From contig NC_061773.1 in the NCBI RefSeq assembly GCF_022458985.1, forward strand, positions 26,198,001-26,262,000: a stretch of 64,000 nt of DNA. The letters are read 5' to 3'. Made by a program: the position numbers and the translations under genes. Under the pieces are notes generated by a model, which saw only the letters and a list, made by a program, of their open reading frames with translations, was not told the origin of the DNA and did not search any database. The stretch comes from Mugil cephalus. Its lineage: Eukaryota; Chordata; Actinopteri; Mugiliformes; Mugilidae. Positions 11,601 through 23,000 of this stretch are shown here, in pieces. Positions within the stretch are counted from its first letter, which is position 1, and every line of letters starts with the position of its first letter.

Positions 11601-13101
11601 GGAGATTTTCTTGTCGTCCAAAGCGGCTTCTGATAGATTGCTCCGTGCGCATCACAAACCACAGCTTCCTAGAAAACCTGCTCCTCTAAAGTGAAGCCTC
11701 TAAAGCAAGTAGAGCTCCCCCTGGTGGCTGGAGGCTGCAGAATAAGTCAGTAGCTCCACCCTCTCCAAGTTAGTGGATGGGCCGGACTGAAACACTAAAA
11801 CATATGTCCAGATATTTTTTTTCAAGGATGGTTTCTGTCATTTTAAGTAATTAATACAATGCTGATGCATGTTCGAGTGTCAATTTTTGCACTTGCAGTT
11901 GTCAGTTTCATTTTAGTTATTTGATGCCACAGAAACAGGATGTGACATAATGGCAACTACCAGTTGCCATGCCAATTACTCCATAAGGTGGTCCCATGGC
12001 GCCGTGAAAATTGTATAAAAATAAAAATAAATATATTTAAAAGTAAATGCACTGTATAATCCAACATTTCCTTGTAACTGGTGGAGGTAGAGCAGAACGT
12101 GGTGTTAATTGATTGAAAACGTGAGAGACGTGTGGTCGGGTCATTGATTTCATGGCTCCACTCTCGTCAACTTAGATCAGACTCTGGCTCCAAAGTCGCA
12201 AGATGCCACTGAGATAAACTCTGGGAAAATAGCGTCAGTTTGGCCAATGCAAGGAAGTGGGGACATAAAACTACCATAAAACACAGTATGATGAGTATGT
12301 ATCACTCACAGTGCAAGAGATTTATTTTAAACTATCACATATCAAAGAAAATCATCAATAAAACATCAATTTCTTATTCATATTATTTTCTTCCCAATCT
12401 ATAGCTATAACTCATTTTCTTTCAGCTTTAACAACCGTCAACATGTAATCGTAACCCAACCGTTTTGTTGATGTTTTTCTTTTTATCAGACGTGTGTTTT
12501 CTTGAGAGGCTCCAGAGTCCAGTGGGTTGACAGTCAGAGGGTTCCTTATGCCGTCAAGGGCAATCAGTGGGTTAGCTTTGAGAACCAGAGGAGCACCGAT
12601 GCCAAGGTAAAGAACATAACTGTGTTCGCATCTTTTATTTTATTATCTGTGTGTTTGAGAGGAGCCAAGTCAGTCAGACTTCTGACCAAGCACAGTGTTT
12701 ACAAACCATGAAGGGGTCTATAGGTCTCGTGGCAGATCCTGACCTTTCACCACCCACCCAAATAGACCCCGAGGATTTAATCACTCTCTGCTCATGACAC
12801 TCCATGGATTTGTCCAAGCATAAAGGACAAAGTTTCTGTGCGTTTCCTCTGCTGGTCCTACAGGTGGACTATCTAAAGAGCAGGCGGTTGGGTGGAGTTG
12901 CTGTGTGGACTCTGGATATGGACGACTTCTCTGGACAGTTTTGTGAACAGGGCAAATATCCACTAATATCACATCTGAAACATAGACTTAGTGAAGGTGA
13001 GGCTGCTGCACAGTTCATTGTTGACTGGGCCTCCTGTTATATAGTATGTGTAATCAAATAGATACTTTAAGTTATACTTAAAGAAACTGAAGATTATTAT
13101 G

Positions 13102-13159
<58 letters not shown>

Positions 13160-13815
13160 GACACTGTTCTTACAATTTAAAACTATCACTTTAAAATGAC
13201 CTGTTGAGTTTTAATTATGTTAAATTCCTGAAAAGGTAAAGCTGTTCTGGACAATCGGTATTTTGCAAGAACAAAAGAAACATTTAATGTAAAATCAGGA
13301 GATACATTTTTAGCTAAACTTACTTGACTGGGGATTTGGATCCTTAGATTTGAAACAACAATTTTAAAGGTTTCCTCTGTATAGCAGTCCAAAAAAACCT
13401 ATATAAAGCACTAGTTTAGTTTAGTTTTTTGATCTTGATTTGACTATTATTTTTTCTCCTAGACTGGACAAACCAGAAAACAACCTCAACCCTCCCTCCT
13501 ACAGAAAACTCGCAGCCCACACACGAGATATTCAACACAGCGAGTAAAACCACAGCAAAACCAGACGGCAGCTGCATCCAGAACATCACCGTTGTGTATC
13601 CCGTCAGCAGCTTCTGCAAACACAGAGCTGATGGACTGTATGTAAGATCCAATGACCCAAAGACATTCTACAGATGTGTGCAGACGAAAACACATCTCAC
13701 AAGGTGTCACATCCTGGGATCAGAACACAGCAGTGGAGTCGCACTTACACAGTCCAAACATTTAGTTTGTTTAGCCGCTCTAGTCAGTACGTTAAAGATG
13801 TGGAGTAACAAGTGA
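8601..13815 (+). CDS. Chitinase-like protein (GH18 fold, catalytic Glu lost), complete 11-exon paralogue, 500 aa
   Basis: Tandem paralogue of the chitinase at 2.7-6.0 kb. Coding exons: 8601-8628, 8722-8748, 8832-9042, 9125-9178, 9286-9454, 10484-10608, 10710-10812, 11106-11288, 12490-12606, 12864-12996, 13463-13815. Every splice phase matches the neighbour, and exons 2, 6, 8, 9 and 10 have identical lengths. Residues 1-20 form a plausible signal peptide, followed by LVCYFTNW. The catalytic motif reads DGLDLDWT (135-142): Thr142 replaces the essential Glu. The GGWNFG loop has become REDGAG (100-105) and MTYD has become KSFG (213-216). Trp354 in AVWTLDMDD is kept. The CBM14 region (421-500) keeps three cysteines (435, 455, 465) but loses the final C-x-C-C and ends in an unrelated tail. 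With no stop in 500 codons it looks maintained. I infer a chitin- or glycan-binding lectin (chi-lectin) without hydrolysis. A recent pseudogene is the alternative. Confidence 0.85.
9455..10483 (+). other. Long intron 5 of the chitinase-like gene, no embedded gene
   Basis: AT-rich sequence with several T runs. It contains short degenerate frames only, and I see no transposon ends. Confidence 0.5.
11660..11815 (-). repeat. Dispersed repeat C, minus-strand copy (intron 8 of the chitinase-like gene)
   Basis: Its reverse complement carries CACTAACTTGGAGAGGGTGG, then CACCAGGGGGAGCTCTACTT. It matches the plus-strand copies at 20405-20535 and 24470-24700 over more than 100 bases. This family of compact GC-rich repeats is common in percomorph introns. 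No coding capacity. Confidence 0.6.
13103..13157 (+). repeat. (AAT)n microsatellite
   Basis: Uninterrupted trinucleotide run of about 18 units in the last intron of the chitinase-like gene. Confidence 0.95.
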
Positions 13816-14029
13816 TTGTTTTTGTTATGGCCGAAGATGTCAAAAAAAGTGCACAAGAAAATCAAAGGAACACTTTGAAAATCTCAATATTTATACTACT
13901 GTTGATCACGTAATGTGTTAGGAACAAAAAGATGTTTGGTTGAAATAATCAACCCACTAAATTCAAAGACAGACGAAGAAGAAATGATGTGACATTCTAG
14001 TCTGTTTTACTGAAACTTCATTGCAGCAG

Positions 14030-15115
14030 CTCAAAATGATCCTCGGTAGCTCATGTGGCCCCATGTGAATCCTAATGAGACGACGGACGGTGTCCTGGGG
14101 TGTATCTCCTCCCAGATCTGGACCAGAGCATCACTGAGCTCCTGGATGGTCTGAAGTTAAAAACCTGAACATTTAGGTCAGGTCAGGGTGGATACTAGTC
14201 AAAGGTATCGACTCCTTCATCCTCCAGGAACTGTCTGCACACTCTCACCACATGATGCTTTCAGGTTGGGTTAAACTCAACTTTGAGAAAAGCTTAATTT
14301 CGACTCAGGAAGTTATATAAAATTCTTAATTAATGACCATTTGTTGTTTGAACTTGATACTCTGAGTTGAAATGACTCAAAATATTACTTTATGCATTAA
14401 ATATCAATAATTTGTAGCATTTGAACTAACTCTCTATCTCTCTATGAATGAAACATGTGACACCATGTGACACAATTCATGCAGCTGTTGCTATGCAACT
14501 GGCAAACAACAACTGTTTTTGCCAACTTCTTGCTAATTCTGTAAATTTTTTTGATTGCACTGTTTATTTCGCTACATAATAATCTTTTTTTAAAAATTAA
14601 TTTTAATATAATCTTATTTTATTTGATCTTTTTTTGTGTTTTTTTCATGAGTGTTCACTTTTATGTGCAACGAAGTTACGGTGACAAAGTAATTTCCCTC
14701 GTGGGAATTAAATATCATTAAAGTCTGTCTCAGTCCAAGTCTGTATATACTTACACCAACTGCCTTTTCAAGTTACTCAACTTTTATTTTTAAGGCAGCT
14801 TTCGATGTATTTTAAAAGATCTGATATGAGATCGAGAAGAAATTTCAAGCACTATTTTTATGGTGCGTTAATATTGCTAACACACCAACCGTCACAGTTC
14901 GAGTTATTGTTAAAACTCATATTGTCAGGTTAGATGGAACTGGCTGAATCCCTTATGTTGGAATACCAAGAGCTCATTAAATTAAGTTCAAATGTCTTAA
15001 CTCATTGTGTTAAGTTGATTTAAATGAGAGAAACAAGCCAGGAGAACTTGTTGAGGAATCCAGGACCCACTGCACCAGCGCCAGCAAAGGGTCCAAGTAT
15101 TTATTTTTCATGTAA
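14030..15115 (-). mobile_element. Tc1/mariner-type transposase remnant split by a later insertion
   Basis: On the minus strand two pieces (about 14290-14030 and 15115-15040) together resemble the C-terminal half of a Tc1/mariner DDE transposase. The motif VVRVCRQFLEDEG is readable near 14255-14215 and LSDALVQIWEEI near 14145-14108. They are separated by about 750 bases of unrelated sequence containing a LINE-like 3' tail. The coding frame is broken and no terminal inverted repeats were found. Confidence 0.6.
14540..14745 (+). mobile_element. LINE (L2/Rex-like) 3' tail nested in the Tc1 remnant
   Basis: T-rich stretch followed by AATTTCCCTCGTGGGAATTA and CATTAAAGTCTGTCTCAGTC, the typical end of vertebrate CR1/L2-type LINEs. 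The same tail motif recurs at about 40340-40380. No ORF is present. Confidence 0.45.
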
Positions 15116-16680
15116 CCTGGACTCCAAGTCCATTTTATACATATTTACACTAATATTTATACCAGACAGTAGTAGTTCAGCTTTATAGTCAAATATATCC
15201 GTAACTCGGTGAATCTAAGCATTAAAAATACTATGGGCTAATAAACTGCAAAACTGGTAAAAAAAAAAAAAAAAAAAAAAAAGAAAGAAAGAAAGAACCA
15301 TGAATAACCATGTGGGATATACTCCAAAGCTAAAAATAAATTCATAAAAATCACAAATTATTGTTACACTGGAAGTCTGCTGAATATCGTTCTAGCTCCT
15401 GTTGTTGTTTTTTTATTAACTTGAGACAATAAAATACACATTGAGAGGACGTACAGTTAAATTTTTTCCACAAATTGCAACTTTTATTTCCTATTTCACT
15501 AATCTACACTCTTATGTGTTATTATTTTTATATGTGTCTTTGTGACCATGTACATATGCATATATATATATACATATGTAAATAGTATTTCTATGATTGG
15601 TAGTACTGTATTGTATTTTTCCAATAAAAATATTTTGGGGAAAAAAACAACAAAAAAACAGTGAATACTACATTTGCAGTCTTTATTCCAAATTAATGTT
15701 AAAGTTTCTTTGTGTAAGTGGCGGTTATGGTTATTTGTTTAAATGTCTACCAGCATCTCTAAGGTGCAACCAATAACAGCCACATAAAATGAGCAACCTC
15801 AGGCTCTAGTGGCAAAAGACGCTTTGCAAAAGACCAGAGCAAGACAGCAAGAAAATTCAGACAGTAAATATCTACAACAATGAGTTGGTGAACAATGATG
15901 TTACAGAATGTGTTTTAATTCTTAATGCAAAAGAAATGAATCCCAACGCAATATCCATTTTCACCATAGTGGTACTAGGAAGCCTTGCATTTATATGGCC
16001 TACTTAATACATTGTGGCTGGGTTTTCAAGTACCTATCAGCTTATCGTGATGTTTTTTCTGCAACCCCCAAGTAATATTTCAGCCTCAGTGCAGTGCAGG
16101 AGTTTTATCTCCCCCTTCTGGTGGTTGCAGTCAGTTACTTACGTTTTTTTTTTTTTTTTTTTTAGATGCTCTTCCGTAACAGCAAATGTCTTTCTTTTTT
16201 CTTTTATCTAGAACACAAGTGTCAAACATACATAAAAAAGCAGCCCACCAACAGCATGAATTTTCTACTCTTCCTAATTTGTCCACTGTTTTATTTCTAG
16301 GTTGTTAAAAGTTATTAGTATTTTTTTGCATATTTACTTTAATATTTAAGTTATGAACTTATATAAACAGTTTACTAAATCTTCGTATTTATTTATATGA
16401 TTGTGATAATCAGTGCTAATTACGCACTTCTGTACTGTGTTTTGACTGCTTATAAACCATTGTGTACATATAGAAATAAAAATCTAATTATTTTTTTTTG
16501 TGTTTGTTTCACCTTTTTATTTAACTTTTTTCCAACACATTAACATACATTTTACATTTATTTTTATAATTTATGGCACGATACACTTGATTTACATAAA
16601 ATTACAAATCGTTTTTTCTGTCTGTCAACGTACCAACCTGTCACAAATGATGAGTTGGAGATTTAATTCCCAGCAAATGA
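15116..16680. other. Intergenic, no gene; poly-A/(GAAA)n tract
   Basis: Contains an A-run plus GAAA repeats at 15259-15296, and T-rich runs near 16145. No exon or RNA gene was recognised. Confidence 0.5.
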
Positions 16681-16718
16681 ACGCTGTTCCTTTAACATCA
16701 TCGCTCTCTCGAAACACT

Positions 16719-16800
16719 TTATGGGAAATGTAGTCCGTTACAGACATCCGGGCGTTCTACGATGTGTCCAACATGACGCCGTGTACTACATTTCCCATAA
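16719..16800. promoter_or_regulatory. Inverted pair of ZNF143/THAP11-type motifs upstream of arfrp1
   Basis: TTATGGGAAATGTAGT (16719-16734) and ACTACATTTCCCATAA (16785-16800) are perfect 16-base inverted copies separated by 50 bases. ACTACAnnTCCCA is the core of the Staf/ZNF143 SBS motif, typical of housekeeping promoters. The pair sits 256-337 bases upstream of the arfrp1 ATG in a CpG-richer stretch. No TATA box is apparent. Alternatively the pair could be the terminal inverted repeats of a tiny element. Confidence 0.55.
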
Positions 16801-17055
16801 CTCCCTGTAGCAACACTACTTCGGCTAGCCTCAAACGTAGCGTCAAATGTAGCCGTAAACTACCGCTTTTGGAGACTTTTTTAAGGTTTCTACGATTTTT
16901 AGTCGCCTACGCTTTCAGACGTGTTAGTTTACTTTGATAATAATGAGGCTATAGATACGGGTATTGCTGTTTTAGCCTCATTTACAGGCTAAGCTAAGTC
17001 AACAGTGTGTAGTTAGCCAGCACTTGTGTTTACATTTTTTTTTTTTTTAACCAAG

Positions 17056-20000
17056 ATGTACACTTTACTGTCTGGATTATATAAGTACATGTTCCAAAAG
17101 GACGAATACTGTATTTTGATTCTGGGTCTTGATAACGCCGGGAAAACGGTATGTTTTCTAGTCGTTTCTCTACAGTAGCTGCTGCAGTGGTGTGTGTTGT
17201 TAGCTTTGTTATACAAACATGTATGTAGGTGCAGGTTATGCACATTCTGCAGAGTTTAAAAATTAAGGATATTTTACCGTGCAATACTCTACACAACGGG
17301 TCCTGGTGAGTACAGTGTGTCCTCGATACTGCCAGGTTCTGGTGACACCGAGTTTGTGTTCCAGCGGTCGGTGGGAATTAAATAATAGATGCTGGTCAGG
17401 GTGAGAAAACTACCTCCACTGTTGTGAACTTGTTGATGCCGCTGTCCACTGCATTAATTCCACCTCCTGCATTTTGATTTTAGCCCAGGTGTCGTCCACA
17501 TCCCTGAAGGAGTTTAGGTCTCTAGGGGTGGATACCGGCAAGGACTTCACCATACGATACATATCGCGATACTCGATACGATACATTATTGCGGTATTAT
17601 GATATTGCAATATTCTGCATAGTTTACTGAGATTTTTTTTTTTTAAATGCAGCTTAAAATACACATTGTATATATGTACATCAGACGACACTGATAATTT
17701 ATTGAGTAAAAAACAATATTAATCCAAACGATCCATTTCAAATTTATTGCACTTTTACAGAAAAAGTGGTGGTGGAGGTCTAGAAGTCATTCACCATTGG
17801 CCCAAAACATTTTATTTTAAAATTGATATTATAAATCGAAAAAATATTGTGATTTATTCCCATATCGATATTTTTGTTCTGATCCCTACTGCCTCCAAGA
17901 GTTATGGTGGTCTTGGTGTTCTGTCCGTCTGCAGTCATCTCATCAAACTCCACGTCCAACTTGAACTTAACCTCTGTGGTCTTGAAAATACTCTCAGACT
18001 TCACTGAAATGACACCAGTTGAAATGAAGTCCAGATATCCTTTTCTACGCTTTTCAGTTCAAACCAATTTCATTTATTTAGCGTCAATAACGATACAAAT
18101 GGTCTCAAGACGCTTTACAAAAAACGTCCTGAAACCTCCAGAGCAGCCTGTTAAAACCTCCCTTTTAACAGGAAGAAACCTTGAACCTTTGTGAATATGC
18201 CACGACCTGGATGACTGAGAACCTTCACAGACTGACTTCTCACTCTCTCTTTCGCAGACCTTTTTGGAACAGACCAAAACAAAGTTCAGTAAGAACTACA
18301 AGGGAATGAGTTTGTCTAAGATCACAACGACAGTGGGACTAAACAGTAAGTGACGCTTGTTTCTCCAAACAATGACTGGTTCAAAGAAAACCTCAGGGTG
18401 GATTATATATCAAACATTACAGCTTTCGGGTCAAAAACGGTGTCTTTTCCCTTTACCTTAGATGTGCTTTTGTTGTCCAGAAATCTGAATGTGAACACTA
18501 TATGAAACATCCTGTGGTCAGTTTTCTATGGAATGACTGTGTACACTTAATTCATTCATCTTTGTCATTGTCCATATAGAGAAAGAAACTTACACAAAAG
18601 AAAAATACACTCCAGTTTTTCTTTATTTTTGAAATATATAAATAATTATCGATTGTAGCAATGAATGATGATTTTACATGAAACTTTCAACTTGATCGTT
18701 TAACACATATTTGTGATTTTGTTTTGTATATTTGTTTTCACTTAAGTAAATCTTTGTGGTTTTCATATAAACCTCTGCAGGTTTCTAACCACACCTCACA
18801 AATATTTGTTTTTTTAAATATTTACCTTATATGATTTTATTCACCTTTTTGTATGTATTTATTTATATGTGAAACAAATAAATGAAATGAAATGAAAAGA
18901 AAACACAAATTTGCAAAATGTGAAAATTACATTTGAAAAGAAATTTCAATGAACATAACTGTTATCGCTAATTTTTCCACTTTTTCAGTCAGAGAAGTGG
19001 ATAAAACACAACAATTTGTAGTGACCAAATTTTTCTTGCCTCATAGCATTTTTTACAGAAACAGTTTGATTCCTCTCGCTCTTTCGCTAACATTTCCGAT
19101 GAACATCTCCCTCACAGTTGGAACGATCGATGTGGGCAAAGCTCGTCTAATGTTCTGGGATCTGGGAGGTCAGGAGGAGCTTCAGTCTCTATGGGACAAA
19201 GTGAGTTAAAACTTCAAGCATCAACTACATCCAGAGAGGAATACGTCAGCATTTGGTCTTTTAACTTTAATACTAAGACTTTATTAAGACTATTATTAAG
19301 ACTTTACTTTAATACCGAAGACATCAAAACAGAAATGGAATTATGTAGTAAACAAAAAAGTGTTAAAAACCAGAATATGTTTTATTTTTTTAATTCATTG
19401 ACGACAGCTTTGCACACTCCTGGTCTTCTCTGGGTATTGAGCACTTGTTGACTGCTTTTCTTTTACGCTGTGGTCTAACTCATATAAATTGCGCTCAAAT
19501 ATCTCTTACATTGTCTGGACGTGTGTTGGACGTCATTGCTTCATAAGTTTTATGTGAGGTTCTGTTAATTTGAGGTTTCTCTGCAGCACCTTGGTCTTTC
19601 TTTCCTCATGAGAGCCACGTTCGTCAGTATTAATCTACAACATAGTAATAAAGGTAATATTAAATGAGAGGCTCTGTCCAAATGTTTGACCGGCTCAGTC
19701 CAGTCCAGCAAGGACAAAGAATAAAAGAATAGGAGTAAAACAAACCTTTAATATCCCATGATAAACAGGTATGAGTTGTCTGCAAACTTTCAGGAAGGAG
19801 GATTTGCATCTGTTGAATCAGGACATACTTTAAAATGTTTTAAGCACATTTCTGAATTATTGAGAGTAATGCATGTTTCCAGTTTCCAGTATTTTTTTTT
19901 GTTTTTGTTTTTTTTTCATATGATGATTATATTTAAGATATATCCACTATTCACCGTCTCATTAGTGCAGGGGTATCAAACCCATTTTAGTTCGGTGTCC

Positions 20001-23000
20001 TGAAGCGGGAGCTGGACTGTAACAGCACGATAACCTATAAGTAACATCAACTCCAGATTTTTTTGCTTGTTTTTAGTGTGAAGAAGAACAAGTGAATTAG
20101 GAGAATGTTTACATTTAATAAACTATCCTTTAAAAGAGATGAAATTACATGTAATTTGGGCACAAATTTGCTGTCTGTTGTTTAGTCCTGGGTCTTGGTG
20201 TTGTGTCCTGTCCTGACTTGTCTCACTAAAAGAGTGGACACATTAGGAACTAGGAAGTTATTTTCATTCAGAATTTGCCATCTTGCTTCGGATCAGATTA
20301 GACCCTCTAAACGGGCCGCTTTTGGACCTCGGACCTTGCGTTTGACACCTATGCACTCGTGGAACCTTAAGAAAACCATTCAATAAAATAAAAATTGACG
20401 TGTAGTTTAGTGTTTTAGTTCGGCCCAAGTCCCGCCCACTAACATGGAGGGGGTGGAGCTTATGACCTATACTGCAGCCAGACACCAGGGGGAGCTCTAC
20501 TTGCTTTGGCTTCACTTCAGAGGAGCTGTTCCATCATTCATCTTTATTTACGCTCTCTGGTATAAAGCCCAGGGACCTGCTCTGATGTGCTGTTTGTATT
20601 CGTGTTTCTGTTCAGTATTATGCTGAGTCCCACGGAGTCATATATGTGATAGATTCAACTGATGAAGAACGTCTCTCAGAATCAAAGGAGGCTTTCGGTG
20701 AGTGATGATCGTCCCGTTTCATGTTTAAAATTATCCATTGACCTTGAAATACTACTAATAATAATATCAATAATAATAATAATAATAATGATTGAACTCT
20801 TGTCTTGTCCAGAGAAAATGATCAGCAGTGAAGCTTTAGAAGGCGTTCCTCTACTTGTGTTGGCCAACAAGCAGGATGTGCCGGTACGACCTTCCCTCCA
20901 AACTAAAGCCTATTCACAGGAGACTAATTTTACCTGGGATAAAAAATAACTAATAATAATAGCGGAGTTCGTCTGTGATCTTAATACCGTGTGAATTGTC
21001 CATGTCTATGATCTCTGTGAGTTTTTACTTTTTCGAGAAGTTTGTTTGATTTGCGACTTTTTTCTGCCTCTTGTCTCTTTGGGATTATGAAGAATGTGCT
21101 ACAATTAAAAGTTTGGGCAGATGTTAGAGTTCAAAGTCGATATGTCGCTGAACTATTCACCTGTTTAGATGGATGACATCATTAAATCCAGCATTAATGT
21201 CAGTAAATCATCAGTAAAGTTGGGGCTGATTGGTAATTCCTTCCCTGGGATAATTACTGTTGAAAATATATTCTTATTATTCATTATAATTTGCAAAGTA
21301 ATTAAAACTGTCTCTGAAACACAGTGAAGTGAGATGGGAAGTAGCAGAGCCACAACAAAACATTGTAAATTTGAGTAAAACACCGATTGTTTATTTCGTG
21401 TGACTGAAACACAGACGTAGGGGAGTAATTTCTAAATGAAATGATGTCCTCAGGTAGAACTCAAGACTTAAACATCTGTGTTTTATTCACAGCTAGTTCT
21501 AGTCATACATCAAATGACGTCCAAAAACATTTACTGTGTTTTATGTATAATTTCTATTACCTTCTTCATTTTATGTATTTTTCCTGTAGTGAGTATCTGC
21601 TGCTGCTGACACTTGACACATTTCTTGTTTCTTCTCTGTTCTCCAGAACTGTTTGTCGGTGCCGGACATTAAAACAGCCTTCAGCGACTGCGCCCCAAAG
21701 ATCGGCAAGAGAGACTGTTTAGTCCAGCCTTGTACCGCCCTCACAGGGTAAGACCACATCTGTGTTAAATGGTGCATTGTGTGGCAGCAGCATATAATCC
21801 GATACAGTAGAATTCTCACTCGCTGTTTCACACCATAGAAGAAGATCCACAAAATTTGTTTACATGTGCTAATTTAGCAGTGAAAAGCAGGTGTAACGCA
21901 GTAGTATCAGTATTTACCTACTAATCATTGATTGCCCAATGATATGTTAATTTTGTATACTTGAATCCTTTTGAATTGCTCTTTTAGTTTAATTTATTTT
22001 GTGTTTATGGATAAAAACTGAAGAAACTGAAGATTTTTTTCCATAGTGAAAGTGTCTCAGTTAGAGCCACATACTTAGATATTAGATTTTTTCATTTTTT
22101 TTTTTTTTTATAGTTCTCGGGTCGTTGCAGCTTTTTTATTTCATGTATTTTGCATGAAAACACCAACTGAGTCTGTTAAAAAAAGTCTCTTAGTCAAATG
22201 TTGTGATTGTCATTCAGCCTTATGATTAATGCTTTAAGAAGTGACTGAATAGTTATTATATATTCACTGAGTGGGTTCTCGGTCCTTTTGAAACTACTTC
22301 TCAGTAGTTGGACTTTTTTATTTGGTGTTTGTGCGTGAAAACACTGTTGAGTCTGTTAAAAACAGCTGAAGTTACCAAAGTGAATAGTTCTGGTTTTAAT
22401 TAAAATGCAGCTAATTGAGCAAAAAAGAGAATAGTTCCCTCTATACTTTTGTTTTTCCTTTATCATTACATTTCTTTTTTGTGTGTTTTCATATAGTGAA
22501 AATAGTGATATTTTTTTCTATCACTGGTTCAATCTTTTCATTCAATACATTTGAGAAGTTGAAAATTTTCTTTGAATCGGGTTGTGGCGCTAAATCATCA
22601 AGGGGTGATGGTGGATCCCGAACCCAGACCAGTGGAGAACCACAGTAATAACATGCTACACAGTCACAGTGGATCAATGTATGAAAAGGAAAGAGAGACA
22701 GACTAACTCTGCTAAATACTGTATATTCTCCCTCTTGTCTTCATAAAATATATTTGACCCAATCAGTAACAAGTTTATATCTGTCAGACTAATCTTTCAG
22801 CTGTTCATTTTAAAGGTCCCACATTATGCAAAAATTTCTAACAGTAATATGTGTCCCATAGTCTGTGTACGACCGGCAGATCTGAGATTTTTCATTTCTT
22901 GATGTCATTACCACAACAGTTACCCTTACAGTTAGCGGAATCTAGCGTTAGCTACACAATAATAACTGTAACAACACATATGAACAAACTAAGTAACATA

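Noticed and set aside
8601..13815. Calling the second chitinase a plain pseudogene
   Set aside because: All splice sites chosen are GT-AG, phases are conserved, and 500 codons are open. Loss of catalytic residues alone fits a chi-lectin.
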